Origin: Streptomyces sp. WM6378
GTDB taxonomy: Bacteria > Actinomycetota > Actinomycetes > Streptomycetales > Streptomycetaceae
Reading direction: 5' to 3'
Length of the DNA stretch: 58,766 nt
Assembly: GCF_001279695.1 (NCBI RefSeq)
Contig: NZ_LGDD01000305.1
Coordinates: 1 to 58,766 of the forward strand
Part shown: piece by piece, positions 45,175 to 56,200 of the stretch
How the letters are laid out: every line of letters starts with the position of its first letter
Position numbering within the stretch: the first letter of the stretch is position 1
Program-made: the position numbers and the translations under genes
Notes under the pieces: model-generated
What the model was told of the DNA's origin: nothing
The model's database searches: none
What the model saw: the letters and a program-made list of their open reading frames with translations, nothing else

Positions 45175-45219
45175 CGCCAGAAGCCCCACCAGATCTGTAA
45201 TCAGGCGGGGCTTCTGGCG
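45175..45219. terminator. Terminator of the toxin-immunity operon
   Basis: CGCCAGAAGCCCC (45175-45187) pairs perfectly with GGGGCTTCTGGCG (45207-45219), 12 nt beyond the immunity gene stop. It separates the operon from the transposase remnant. Confidence 0.85.
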
Positions 45220-45230
45220 CTAAATCGAAG

Positions 45231-45818
45231 CTAGCTCGTTCGATCGATCAAGGCGTCGATATGGCATATGAGTTCGAGCCATTCCTTCGCCATGGTTGCG
45301 AGTTGTGGATCTTTGATCCGCGGCACGGCCCATTCCAATTCCAGCCTGACCGACCTCATCGCCAACCATGCGTCTCGATCTAGCCCGAGGTCGGTCTCTC
45401 GCAGGTGCCCTTCAATACGCATTCGCTCGGCAAGTTTGGATGCCTCGGATCGCTCCAGTGGAAGGCATGCCAGAACGCGCCGCCCGAAGTTGTCCGGACT
45501 GAGTTTCGGATTTTCAATGGTCCATCCAAACCGATCAGCCGTCATTACATAGACGCCTAGCCAGTTGACCCCCATGAACGCCGGAATTCGCCCGGATTCA
45601 ATAGCGGCGATCACGAACTCGACGGCGCGGTCGAAATCTACCTGCGGGTGATTATCGGGATCAGCCAGCGCATATATTGCGTCCGTCTTTAGCAAATCAT
45701 TGACTGCACCCCAGGCCTGAAGATGTGTGTCTGCGGGCATGTTCGCGGCTATCCACACGCGATAGTCCGCCGGGCTATCGGCACGTAGCCGCTCATACAG
45801 GTCTAGCGGATCGGTCAT
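45231..45818 (-). CDS. Putative immunity protein of the RHS toxin
   Basis: The 195-residue, acidic, helix-rich cytosolic protein starts MTDPLDLYERLRADSPADYR and contains WGAVNDLLKTDAIYALADPD and TMAKEWLELICHIDALID. It has no signal peptide. The ATG overlaps the TGA of the RHS gene; a GTG three bases earlier is also possible. This toxin-immunity overlap is the standard arrangement for polymorphic toxins. The codon usage is less GC-biased than its neighbours, as expected of a swapped-in immunity gene. The family is not recognised. Confidence 0.65.
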   Translation of the reverse strand: MTDPLDLYERLRADSPADYRVWIAANMPADTHLQAWGAVNDLLKTDAIYALADPDNHPQVDFDRAVEFVIAAIESGRIPAFMGVNWLGVYVMTADRFGWTIENPKLSPDNFGRRVLACLPLERSEASKLAERMRIEGHLRETDLGLDRDAWLAMRSVRLELEWAVPRIKDPQLATMAKEWLELICHIDALIDRTS

Positions 45819-48800
45819 CACGGCCTCGGTTCTCCTCCGAGATTAAACGTTACGCTATCCGGAACATGAACGCCCGCATTTCTGAATGCACCCACGCCAT
45901 TCTGCAATGCCTGAGCCGCCTGATCCTCAAAAGGAAGGTAGTGACCTGTCCTGTTATCGAGGTGTATTACCTGCCCATTCAAGACACGGACGCCTCCAGC
46001 ACCCACAACATCAGCCCCTCCTGTGAGCACGGTATGATTGAAGCCTCCGTCAATGATCCTGAGCTTACCAGCCGTATCGACCGACCAAATGTAATTCCCG
46101 CTCCCGGCCATGGCTGCGCCGAACTGAGAAGAGCCAGCTTCCATCGGGGCGGCACCGACCAGTTTCATCAAACCCATCTCGCCCTCAAGTCGATCCGGAT
46201 AGCGGTTAGAAGATACTGGACCGCAATTGTGGACGAGGACCGGTGTCGAGCCGGCCAGCACATAGTACGTGTGGGTGTGGTCGACGGTGAGGTTGTACGT
46301 GGTAACGGCACGGTGGTAGTTGCGTACGTTGACGACTGTGGTGAGGGTGCCGTCGGGCTGGCGGAGTTGTTCGCCCGGTTTCAGGTCGGCTGCGTCGACC
46401 CATTGCTTGCGGGTGGCGTCCCAGTACGGGTGGTGCTGGGTGGAGGTGATCGTCTGGTCGCCGGTGGTGGTGTGGACCTTGGTGTCGGTGAAGTCCTTGT
46501 CGGTCAGGGTGACTTCGACGTGGGTGACTTTCTCCGGCTTGGTGGTGTTGGTCAGCGGGTCCGTGGCCTGGACGGTGTCGCCGACCTTGACCTGGCCGAT
46601 CGGGATGGCCGCACCACTGGCGAGGAGCACCGTCGTCGGGGCGGGGAAGCTGTCACATGTGGACGATGCGGGTTCCTGCTTGCCAGCGGCCGCGCCTCCC
46701 TCGCTCTTGGCGGCTGCCGCGGCGGCCTCGCCTTCGCCTCCTGCCTTGCCGGCGCCGCCCTTTGCCGCCTTGGCCACCTTGGCGGCGCCGGCTACGACTG
46801 CTGCTCCGACGCCCAGCACAGATAGTGCTTCGGCGCCTGCCCCGACGGCGGCTCCTGTGACCGCTGCGGTCACACCGAATTCCGCACCTGCGGTGAATCC
46901 CTCAGCCGCAGCCATCAGTACGCCGGCGCAGGCTCCTGCTGTTGCGGCGACGCATCCGACGACGACGGAGACGACGACCACGGTGACCGCGATCTCCACG
47001 ACGTGGTCGGCGGCCCAGTCGACGGCCTTCTGCCACCAGTGGTGGTGCTTCTTCGGCTTCGGCTTGCTGACGTATGTCGGCTTCGGCTTCGGCTTGTCGT
47101 CAGTGGTGGCCCGGTTGCCGTCGGTGTTGGCCGTGCCGTCGGTGTTCCAGTCGTCGGGGTAGCAGGCCGCGCCGCCCTCGCCGCACATCTGCATCAGACC
47201 GGTCGGGTCGCTGCTGGTGACGGGAGTGTTGTTCGAGTAGGCGTAGCCGTTGATGGACTGGGGGTTGGTCGGGTCGAGGATCGGGTCGACCGAGAGGAAG
47301 CGGCCCAGGTTGGGGTCGTATTCGCGGGCGCCGAGGTTGGTGAGGCCGGTGTCGGTGTCTGTGGTGCCGCCGACGAAGCCCTTGTCTCCCGGCCAACTGG
47401 TTGGCGCTGGTGCGCCGTTGCGGTTCTGGCCGAAGGGGGTCATCGGGCGTCGCTGGACGGACAGGGTGGCCGAGTCGATGGCGACGTTGTCGGTGCCATG
47501 TGGGTCGGAGGCCAGGTAGGTCAGGTGGCCATCGGTACTGCGGGCGACGGTCAGGCCGCCGGGTGCGGCGTAGTAGCGGGTGGCGCTGGTGGTGTTGGCC
47601 GCCTTGTCGAGGACTACCTCGGTGCCTGGCAGGTACAGCGTCGCCGTGGTCGGGTCGTGGCGCAGGAGCTGGTTGCCGTCGGCGTCGTAGACGAAGTCGG
47701 TGCCCTTGTCCTGCTGGGTTTTGGTGATGGTGTCGAGCTTGCCCTCGTCGGTCCAGGTGAAGTTCTGGGTTCCGGCGCCGGTGGTGTGGGCGGTGGTGTT
47801 GCCCGAGGCGTCGTAGGCGAAGGTGTCCGTGCTCGTTCCGGCTGCCTTGCTGGCGGTGGTCATGGACTGGACGGCGTGTGGGTGCGGCTGTCCGGCGACG
47901 GGGTAGGTCTCGTTGTGGGTGGTGTCCTTGTCGGTGTTGCCCGTTACGTCGTGGTCGACCTCGCTGGTGCGGTTGCCGGTCAGGTCGTAGCCGTAGGACT
48001 GCCAGTACGGGTTCGGGCCGCCGAGGTTCGCGGCACTGGGCTTGGTGTTGGTGCAGCCTCCGATGCCGGCGGCCTTCGGGGCCGGTTCGGTGGTGGTTCC
48101 CCCCTTGTCGGTCCAGGCCTCGGTGAGACGGTTCAGGTAGTCGTAGGTGAAGCACTGGGTGTCGGTCTGGCCCGTGTCCTGGACGTCGGACACCGATGTG
48201 ACGGCTCCGGACGGGGTGTAGGTGTAGTTGGTGACGTCGACCGAGGAGGTGGTGTTGGTCTCCTTGTCCAGGGTCGACTTCAGGACTCGGCCGGTGGCGG
48301 CCTCGTAACTGTTGGTCTGCACGACCTGGTTGGGGACGTCGCCGACGGTGGACCGCTGGACCTGGCCGAGCGGGGTGTAGGTCATGCCGCTGAGGTAGTC
48401 GGCGTCACCACCGGCCAGGAGGAGCTGTCCGGCGATGTTGTACGAGTAGTACACGGTCTCGGCGTTCAGGCCGCCCGCGGCGGGCATCGTCGTGTTGTCA
48501 AGCAGTCCGACGTTCGGGGTGTAGGCCATGCCGGTGTTGTAGGTGCCCGCCAGCTTCCCTTCCGAGGAGGGGATGGCGACCGACGATCCGGTGGGGCGAT
48601 AGCCGGTGTCGTAACCGGTGACCGACGTCGTGTAGGCGTTGCCGTTGACGAATCGGGTCGACGAGGTGGGGTAGCCCTTGGCGAGCGTGTCGTAGGTCCA
48701 CGAGGCGAGCTGGGTACCCGTAGTCGAGCCGGAGTACTCGGCGGTCTTCCGGCCGAGGGCGTCGTACGTGTAGGCCAGGGTCTTGTTGCGGGCGTCCGTG

Positions 48801-51800
48801 GTCGAGGCGACCTGGTCGAGGTCGTTGTAGGTGTAGGTGGTGGTGCCGGTGTCCGGGTCCGTGGACGAGGCCTTGCGGCCGCGCAAGTCGTAGCTGGTGC
48901 TCCACTTGTTGCCGGAGCTGTCGGTCACCAGGTCCGGCTGGCCTGCCGCGTTGTAGTGGTACTGGGTGGTGTCGACGTCGCCGGTGGGCGTGGCACCGTG
49001 GTACTGGAGGAGCGCGGTGGTGCGGCCGCGGGCGTCGGTGACCTTGCTGGTCGCGGACGCGCCGGGCGGCGGGGTCACGTCGACCCGGTCGGCTCCGGGG
49101 TAGGCGGTGGTGCTGCGCCACTGCTCGACGGCGAAGCTGGAGAGCGCCTGGGCGACGGGGCGGCCCATGCCGTCGAAGTAGGTGCCGGTCTGTGAAGGCA
49201 CCTGGTCGTCGTTGACGACGTAGAGGGTGGCGGAGGGGTCGGCCGTGTTGTAGTACTCGGCGTTGGTCTTCACCGTCCAGCCGTGGCTGTCGTAATAGGT
49301 GTCCGAGATCAGGCGCCCCGAGCCGCCGTCACCGCTGCTCTGCTGCTCCTGGCGCAGCCGGAGCAGTCCGTCGTACAGCTTGTGGTCGATGCCGTAGGAC
49401 TCGTCCTCGCGCAGCGTCTGGGTCGTCACCACGCTGGGCGTGGTGTTGTTGAGTGCGTAGGTGAACTTGTTGTTGGGTGACTTGGTCGCCTTGGGCCGGC
49501 CTGGCAGCCAGACGGCGGAGATCCGGCCGAGCGGGTCGTAGGTGACGTCGGTGATGCGTCCGTTGGCGTCCGTGGTGGTGAGGGGGGCCGCGCGCAGCGG
49601 GTCGTAGGTCGTGGTGCTCTTCCAGCCGGTGGTGGCGGGGGCGACGGCCGGCTGGGTGCTGGTGACCGAGGTCGGCAGCGCCCCGGTGGCCGGAGTGTAG
49701 GCGGTGGAGGTCGTGGCACCGCTCGCGTTGGTCACGCTGGTGGCACGGCCGTAGTCGTCGTACGTCGTGGTGCCGATGGTCTTGAGCTGTGCGGTGCCCG
49801 AGGTGTCGAAGTGGTCGAGCGCCTGGGTCTGCGATATGTCACCGGTGGCGCCGAGGGTGCCGAAGGGCTTGCTGTCGTAGATGTTGCGGTTGTCCGCGAG
49901 GGTGTTGGACGCGTCCGGGGTGGCGGCGCACCCTCCGGCGATTTTGATGGCTTCGGCGGGGAAGGCCAGCATGTTCGCCGCGGTGTTCTGGGCGTAGCTG
50001 GTCTTGGTGCAGGTCTCGGGGGTAGCGGCGGTGCCGTCGCCCTTGTCGTCGACGGTGGCGACGAGCCCGTCGGAGGTGTAGGTGGTGTCGGTTTCGGTGG
50101 TGCGCCAGGAGCCGTCCGCGAGCAGCGCGCGCTGGTGCACGGCGGCGATGCCGCCCTGGCGGGCTGTCAGGTCGGGCAGTCCGGTCCGCTTGTGCGTGGC
50201 GGTGATCCGGCCGGCCCATGGGTCGTTGAGGGCGGCCGATTTCAGCGTGCCGCCGATGGTGTCGTACGTACGGCTTTCGCGGGAGAACCCTGCGAGCTGG
50301 TCGTCGTCGGCGATCGTCCCGCCGCCCGAGTCGGTCACGGTCACGGACCGCTTGGAGCCGTCGGCCTTCACGTCGCCGTTCATGCCACGCAGGTAGAGCG
50401 TGGAGGACTGGGTCAGTGTCTGCGGGGCGGCGCCTGTGTGGGTGATGACTTCGCCGTACCCGCGGAACTGGCCCCAGGTGCGGTTCTTGGGGTCGGCGAG
50501 TTCTTCGTCGTCGTGGTGCCAGGCGGCGCCGCCGAGGTACTCGTACGACGTGGACTTCGTGGCCGCGCCGATGCCGGTCTTGTCGACCTCGGTGACCTGC
50601 TGGACGAGGTACTTGTGGAACCAGTCCAGGACCGGGTCGCTCGCTCCTTGTGGCGTCCAGTAGACCGGGTAGCAGGACATGGTGTTGCTGTCGGGCGCGG
50701 CGGGCATGTGGGTGCCTTTGACGCACTCCGGGTCCTTGTAGACGACGTTGATCTGGCCGCCGGACTCGGTGTTGATGGCGTTGATCCGCAACCGGAAGAT
50801 CGGTGGGATGTTGTCGACCGCGCCGACCCGGTTGGCCATCCGCTGGCCGAGGAAGGTGACCGTGGGGGTGGCCGCGGTGCCGCCGTCGTTACCGGTGCGG
50901 GTCAGCGAGGCCAGCCACAGGGAGGGCTTGTTGGTGTCGCCGGAGGCCGGGAACTGATGGGTGAGGGTGTAGGTGTCTGCGGTGGAGTAGGCGGTGCCGA
51001 CCAGGACCTGGGTGGTGATGGTGGTGAGCCGCTTGGTGCTCCAGAACGACGGGGCGTGGTTCGAGCAGGTGCCGGTGGAGGGGCAGTTCTGGTCGAACGG
51101 AACGTCCGGCCAGTGGGCCGCGTTCGCCGCGGTCAGCAGGTTCGGAGCGCAGGTGAAGGACGCGTCCGGGATGCAGCGCTCTGCCGTTGTGAAGAGGACC
51201 TGGGCGGCAGCCTTCTTGCCCGCCAGGACGTCGGGCAGTCGCTGACCATAGGTGATGGTGGTCAGGTAGCCGCCGCGGATGTACGGGGTGAGGGTGTTGG
51301 CCGTGCCCCGGGCGTAGTAGTTGGACTCGGTGTTGTATGCGTAGGTGGTGACGTTCTGGTTGGCGTCCACGACGAAGTCGAGGGCCCAGCGCCAGGCCTG
51401 CTGGCACCAGGAGGTGTCGAACGTCGTCCCGTGGCAGGGCTCACCGGCGTCGTTGCCGAACACGGGGGCGGTCCAGGTGGAGTTGGTCGCCGGCGTGGTG
51501 GTGCTGCCGGGGGCGTGGTTGAGACCGAAGTAGTACTGGACTCCGTTGGTCGTGGTGATCCGCCAGTACTCGCCGTTCTGGGCCCCGTTCGCGGCCCCCG
51601 TGAGGTGCTCGACCCGCGAACCGTCGTCGCTGCTCTCCCGCCAGGTGCCGGTGGCGTCGTCCTTGACCAGCTTCACGGAGCGGCCGCCCAGCGACATGGT
51701 CATGCTCTCGCCCGACCAGCAGTTGTCACCCACCGTGTTGGGCTGGCCGTCCTTCGAACACGGCTTGTAGGAACGCTCGATGAACCCGGGGTCGTAGTCC

Positions 51801-52915
51801 CAGCCGTCACCGACCCACGACGCCTGGTTGTTGGTGGCCGAGGTCCGGCCGTCCAGGCTCGCCGAGTCGTACGAAAGCGCCACGGCAGGCGCGGAGCCGC
51901 CCAGCGGGGCCGGCACGCTGATCGGATAGGTCCAGGTGAAGTCACCCGTTGAGGTGCCCGCGCTCCAACTGCCCGATGGCGCAAGGGTGGTGGCACTGTA
52001 GGTGCCTCCGGCTCCGCCCGGAGCCGGGGCGGCGGCGAGGACCATGGGCTGCGCGCCGGCCGAGAAAGCCTGGGGCGAGGCGGCACCGTTCAGGCGGGCC
52101 GTGGGCGGCGAGGCCGGGCCGGGAGGCGTCCCCGAGGTGGGCAGAGCGACATCGGCGACCAGCCGGTGATGGGCGTAGTCGTTGTGGAAGGGCACGGGTT
52201 TGGCGGTGCGGCACTGCGCTGCCTGCGGCGTGGTCAGGGCGCAGGGCGGGAGCTGGACCAGCTGAAGCCGGGAGGCGTAGTCGCCGCCGTAGGCATTGGC
52301 GAACCCGGAGTACTCCAGCCCGACCGAGACCTTGCCGTCGCTCTGCGAGGTGGCGTTGTTGGTCAGGGAGACCAGGACGCCGTTGACACCGGCCCGCTGT
52401 GCCTCGTCGCGTCCCGCGACGTTGACCGCGACCTTGTCCGGCGTCTGAGCGCCCGTCGTAGCGGCCGAGCGCTTATTGGTCAGAGAGCCAGGGCGCCCCA
52501 GCCAGACAGGCGTACCGATGACGGGCGCGGGCCCGGGTTCGACAGAGGGGGCGGTCTTCGGCGCGAGCGATTGCGAGGAACCAAGGCTGCCTGCTGCAGG
52601 GTTCGCCAGCGTGCGGGTTGCCGCGGGCCACACCACGGGCGCCGGGACAGGCCCGCCCTGGCCCTGCCCGTGCAGCGTCGAGCGCGACGGAGGCGCCGCG
52701 GTTACACCGTCATGCCCGGAGACCGAGTGCTGCTTGTCCAGCGGCCGCGGTGACCACAGCTTCGGCAAATCATGTCCGCGCGCAAAGACCGGAGCCCCCG
52801 AGAGCATGGTCAACGTCAACGCCAGACAGGTCGCCAGAGCGACCGTATTCCGCCGCGCGCAGGCATGCCGAATCCAGCCAAAAATCAGCGAGAAAGTCCC
52901 GCTTCCACTCTTCAC
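45818..52915 (-). CDS. Secreted RHS-repeat polymorphic toxin with HINT domain and C-terminal toxin tip
   Basis: The 2365-residue protein has a Sec signal (RNTVALATCLALTLTMLSGA, cut near PVFARG). A streptomycete RHS N-region follows (SYDSASLDGRTSATNNQASW), then many YD/RHS repeats from about residue 1100, and the RHS core end (LTNLGAREYDPNLGRFLSVD, SINGYAYSNNTPVTSSDPTG). A hydrophobic region (VVEIAVTVVVVSVVVGCVAA) comes next. A HINT autoprotease domain (about residues 2087-2230) begins CDSFPAPTTVLLASG, has TSTQHHPYW, and ends STPVLVHN. The last 135 residues (DNA 45818-46225) form the variable toxin tip with IHLDNRTGHYLPFEDQAA. Autocleavage after VHN should free the tip. Confidence 0.88.
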   Translation of the reverse strand: MKSGSGTFSLIFGWIRHACARRNTVALATCLALTLTMLSGAPVFARGHDLPKLWSPRPLDKQHSVSGHDGVTAAPPSRSTLHGQGQGGPVPAPVVWPAATRTLANPAAGSLGSSQSLAPKTAPSVEPGPAPVIGTPVWLGRPGSLTNKRSAATTGAQTPDKVAVNVAGRDEAQRAGVNGVLVSLTNNATSQSDGKVSVGLEYSGFANAYGGDYASRLQLVQLPPCALTTPQAAQCRTAKPVPFHNDYAHHRLVADVALPTSGTPPGPASPPTARLNGAASPQAFSAGAQPMVLAAAPAPGGAGGTYSATTLAPSGSWSAGTSTGDFTWTYPISVPAPLGGSAPAVALSYDSASLDGRTSATNNQASWVGDGWDYDPGFIERSYKPCSKDGQPNTVGDNCWSGESMTMSLGGRSVKLVKDDATGTWRESSDDGSRVEHLTGAANGAQNGEYWRITTTNGVQYYFGLNHAPGSTTTPATNSTWTAPVFGNDAGEPCHGTTFDTSWCQQAWRWALDFVVDANQNVTTYAYNTESNYYARGTANTLTPYIRGGYLTTITYGQRLPDVLAGKKAAAQVLFTTAERCIPDASFTCAPNLLTAANAAHWPDVPFDQNCPSTGTCSNHAPSFWSTKRLTTITTQVLVGTAYSTADTYTLTHQFPASGDTNKPSLWLASLTRTGNDGGTAATPTVTFLGQRMANRVGAVDNIPPIFRLRINAINTESGGQINVVYKDPECVKGTHMPAAPDSNTMSCYPVYWTPQGASDPVLDWFHKYLVQQVTEVDKTGIGAATKSTSYEYLGGAAWHHDDEELADPKNRTWGQFRGYGEVITHTGAAPQTLTQSSTLYLRGMNGDVKADGSKRSVTVTDSGGGTIADDDQLAGFSRESRTYDTIGGTLKSAALNDPWAGRITATHKRTGLPDLTARQGGIAAVHQRALLADGSWRTTETDTTYTSDGLVATVDDKGDGTAATPETCTKTSYAQNTAANMLAFPAEAIKIAGGCAATPDASNTLADNRNIYDSKPFGTLGATGDISQTQALDHFDTSGTAQLKTIGTTTYDDYGRATSVTNASGATTSTAYTPATGALPTSVTSTQPAVAPATTGWKSTTTYDPLRAAPLTTTDANGRITDVTYDPLGRISAVWLPGRPKATKSPNNKFTYALNNTTPSVVTTQTLREDESYGIDHKLYDGLLRLRQEQQSSGDGGSGRLISDTYYDSHGWTVKTNAEYYNTADPSATLYVVNDDQVPSQTGTYFDGMGRPVAQALSSFAVEQWRSTTAYPGADRVDVTPPPGASATSKVTDARGRTTALLQYHGATPTGDVDTTQYHYNAAGQPDLVTDSSGNKWSTSYDLRGRKASSTDPDTGTTTYTYNDLDQVASTTDARNKTLAYTYDALGRKTAEYSGSTTGTQLASWTYDTLAKGYPTSSTRFVNGNAYTTSVTGYDTGYRPTGSSVAIPSSEGKLAGTYNTGMAYTPNVGLLDNTTMPAAGGLNAETVYYSYNIAGQLLLAGGDADYLSGMTYTPLGQVQRSTVGDVPNQVVQTNSYEAATGRVLKSTLDKETNTTSSVDVTNYTYTPSGAVTSVSDVQDTGQTDTQCFTYDYLNRLTEAWTDKGGTTTEPAPKAAGIGGCTNTKPSAANLGGPNPYWQSYGYDLTGNRTSEVDHDVTGNTDKDTTHNETYPVAGQPHPHAVQSMTTASKAAGTSTDTFAYDASGNTTAHTTGAGTQNFTWTDEGKLDTITKTQQDKGTDFVYDADGNQLLRHDPTTATLYLPGTEVVLDKAANTTSATRYYAAPGGLTVARSTDGHLTYLASDPHGTDNVAIDSATLSVQRRPMTPFGQNRNGAPAPTSWPGDKGFVGGTTDTDTGLTNLGAREYDPNLGRFLSVDPILDPTNPQSINGYAYSNNTPVTSSDPTGLMQMCGEGGAACYPDDWNTDGTANTDGNRATTDDKPKPKPTYVSKPKPKKHHHWWQKAVDWAADHVVEIAVTVVVVSVVVGCVAATAGACAGVLMAAAEGFTAGAEFGVTAAVTGAAVGAGAEALSVLGVGAAVVAGAAKVAKAAKGGAGKAGGEGEAAAAAAKSEGGAAAGKQEPASSTCDSFPAPTTVLLASGAAIPIGQVKVGDTVQATDPLTNTTKPEKVTHVEVTLTDKDFTDTKVHTTTGDQTITSTQHHPYWDATRKQWVDAADLKPGEQLRQPDGTLTTVVNVRNYHRAVTTYNLTVDHTHTYYVLAGSTPVLVHNCGPVSSNRYPDRLEGEMGLMKLVGAAPMEAGSSQFGAAMAGSGNYIWSVDTAGKLRIIDGGFNHTVLTGGADVVGAGGVRVLNGQVIHLDNRTGHYLPFEDQAAQALQNGVGAFRNAGVHVPDSVTFNLGGEPRP

Positions 52916-53298
52916 TAAAGCCCCACCCCTGGAAACAAAATAGACGGGAAAGCTACCAGCGGATTACCAATGGCTTGATCAAGAAGATTGAAAGCATCAG
53001 AAAACAATGAGGCATGGGAAGGTAATGAATCGAGCACAATCAGGCACACAGCGAGCCAGAACTCACAGAACAGACACTGTACCTACACAAGGTAGGCAAC
53101 TAATTGCCCGAAGAAGCAAAGATTGCGCCGCTATGCCCGATAGCTGGCGATACTTCCAACGAGAAATCATCGATGCCGCCATCACGACAGCCTGGCCGAC
53201 TCCCACCGAGAACCCTCGAACTTCATGCCGGATATGCTCCGCAAAGCTCGCCGGATCCGGCATAGAAATCGATAATTCAGCGGCACGTCAGGAGCAGC
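52916..53298. promoter_or_regulatory. AT-richer divergent promoter region
   Basis: This 383-nt interval between the RHS toxin and the divergent FG-GAP protein gene is visibly less GC-rich than its surroundings (for example 52940-53120) and should hold both promoters. No coding sequence is supported. Confidence 0.5.
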
Positions 53299-56200
53299 AT
53301 GAGGACACAGAGCCGATATAGACGCAGAGGCATGGCCTCCGCTTTGAGCGTGGCCCTCGGCGCCACGCTCATCCCCCTCGCCATCGGTACGGGTGTGGCG
53401 GCGGCATACGGCACAACCGGTTCAACTTCCCTTCAGCCCGGTGGAGTTACACCGGCAGACGCACCGTCAACTCCGGGCCAGGCGGAAGCGATCTCGGCCT
53501 CGGCCAAGGCCAAGTCCACGGGTGCCGCCGTCCCGGTCAGTGCGGCAACCACGTCGACGAGCACCCTGACGGCCAATCCTGACGGAAGCTTCACCCAGAC
53601 CCAGAACCTTCAGCCCGTACGCGTCAACAAGAGCGGCACCTGGGCACCGGTCGACGCCACTCTTCAGCACAACGCAGACGGGAGCATCGCCACTACCGCG
53701 ACCCCCACTGCCTTGCTCTTCTCTCCCGGCGGCAGCGGCCCGCTCGCCACGATGACCGCTCCTGACGGCAAGGAACTCGCGCTCTCCTGGCCCGATCCGC
53801 TGCCCGCTCCCACCCTTTCTGGTTCCAGCGCGCTGTATCCCAACGTGCTTCCGGACGTCGACCTCCGTGTCACCGCGCAGGACCAGGGCGGCTTCACGCA
53901 GGTCCTGGTCGTCAAGACCCCAGATGCAGCGCGCAACCCCAAGCTCGCCACCGTGCACCTGAGCGCTGCCACAAACGGTCTCACGCTGACGAGCGACAGC
54001 ACGGGCTCGCTCAACGCCAAGGACAGTTCGGGGACAAGCGTCTTCACCGCACCCACCCCGGTCATGTGGGACTCAAGCACGTCCGCCGTGGCACCGGCCA
54101 AGTCCCGGTCGCTGTTCATGCAGAGCCCCGCCTCGAACAGTCCCGCCGACGGGGCAGCCTCCGGCCCCTCAGCCGGAGCCAAGCAGGCCGGGTTGCGGGC
54201 GATGGTAGGCGAGGGCGGCATCACCCTGACACCGGATCAGAAGCTCCTGACTGCCGCCGACACTCACTTCCCCGTCTACATCGATCCGAACTGGATACCC
54301 CGCAACACGGGCAACTCGGCCTGGGGTGGCATCTGGGAGGCCCACCAGTCCGAGCCCTGGGACACCGCCAAGTGGGGAGACCCTGGCGTCGGCTATCAGG
54401 GCTGGCTGGCGGACACGGGTATCGAGCGCGTCTTCTACAAGTTCGACACCTCCTTCTACTCCGGCAAGACCATCGGCTCCGCCACGCTGAACATGCTGGA
54501 GACCTACTCGGCATCGATCGGCTGCGAGAAGTACGGCATCAACGTCTACCGCGCCGACTCCTTCAACTCCGGCATCTCGTGGAACACCGCACCGGCGACA
54601 CACGAGCAGATCGGGAGCGCGTCCGTCACCGGTACCCGCAACAACGACTGCCCCGGCAACCAGCCGACCATCGCGGACATCACCACCGCCGTCGCCCATG
54701 CCGGCAGCAGCCTGTCGGTCGGCGTCTTCGCCGCCGACGAGAGCGACAAGAACGCGTTCAAGCGGTTCTCGACGAACCCGACCCTGACCGTCCAGTACAA
54801 CTCCGTTCCCAACGTCCCAACTTCGGCCACCACCGTCCCGGCCGCCCAGTCACCGGCAACACCGGACTGCGGCGTGAACGCACCCTTCGGCTGGATCGGC
54901 TCGACCAACGTCGCCAGCGACGGCATCCATCTGCGGGCCACCATCTCGGACCCGGACAGCAACCAACAGGTGCGCGGCCAGTTCGCGCTATGGGACTACG
55001 TGAGCGGCGCCGGAATCATCTCCACCGGCGACGCGAACTCGAACACTCCCTGGGTCGGCAACAACACGACCGTCGACAAGGCCGTCGGCGCACTCGAGGA
55101 CGGGCACACCTACAGCTGGAACGTACGCGCCGACGACGGCATCAACCACTCGGCCAACAATGCCGGCTGTCACTTCCAGATCGACAGAACCCCACCGAGC
55201 CAGCCCACCGTCACCTCGACCGACTACCCCGCCGCCGGTTCCACAACCGGCACCACCCACGTCATGGGCGACGGATTCCAGGGCCAGTTCACCTTCACCG
55301 CGACCGACGCCACCAGCGGCGTCGACCACTTCGAATACTCCTTCAACACCTCACTCCCCGTCGGCGGCGCCAGCACCGTCCCCGCCACCAACGGCTCAGC
55401 GAGCATCAAGCTCGCCCCCGGCCACTGGGGCACCAACTACCTTGACGTCAGCGCCGTCGACAAGGCCGGCAACCACTCGCAGTCGTACGAGTACGCCTTC
55501 TACGTCCCCGACAGCCTCACCGCCCACGCGGTCCTCGGCGACTTGACAGGTGATGGCGTGCCCGATACCGCCGTCGTCGACAAGGACGGTCAGATCCGCT
55601 TCTACGCCGTGGGGACCGACCCTGCCCTGGGCGTCCCGGTGGCCACCTCACAGGCCCCGACGGCCGACAAGAACTGGAAGGGCGCGATTCTCGCCCACCG
55701 GGGCGCCATGCATGGCGCGGCAAACGTGGACGACCTGTTCGTCCTCAAGTCCGGCAAGCTCTACATCTATCTCAACCCCGGGCCCGGCAACTTCATCAAG
55801 GCACAGGCAACGGCAGTGCCCCGGCCGTCGTGCGACGCCACGATCACCGACTGCTCCACCTACGCAACCGACTGGTCCCAGGCCAGCCAGATCATCGCCG
55901 CCGGCAACGTAGACGGCGACACCGCCCATCACAACGACCTGATCACTGTCGAGCGCGGAAAGCTCTGGCTCTTCCCCGGCAACGGCAGTGGACGCCTGCT
56001 CTCCCCCATCCTGCTCGGGACTGACGGCTGGGACGGACTGACCGTCGTGGCCCCTGGCGACGTCACGGGTGACGGCCTGCCAGACCTCTGGGCCCGCGAC
56101 AAGACCACCGGCGCGATGTACCTCTACGCCAACCGGGCCGGCGACCCCAGGAGGCTCGGCGACACCAGCGCCCGCCAGCAGATCAGCAGCGGCCTCGTGC

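Noticed and set aside
47003..49195. 730-residue open frame on the plus strand
   Set aside because: It is an antisense shadow of the RHS gene: Gly/Val/Arg-rich composition with no motifs, arising from GC-rich third positions.
49811..51952. 713-residue open frame on the plus strand
   Set aside because: Also antisense to the RHS coding sequence, which shows clear RHS motifs on the minus strand.
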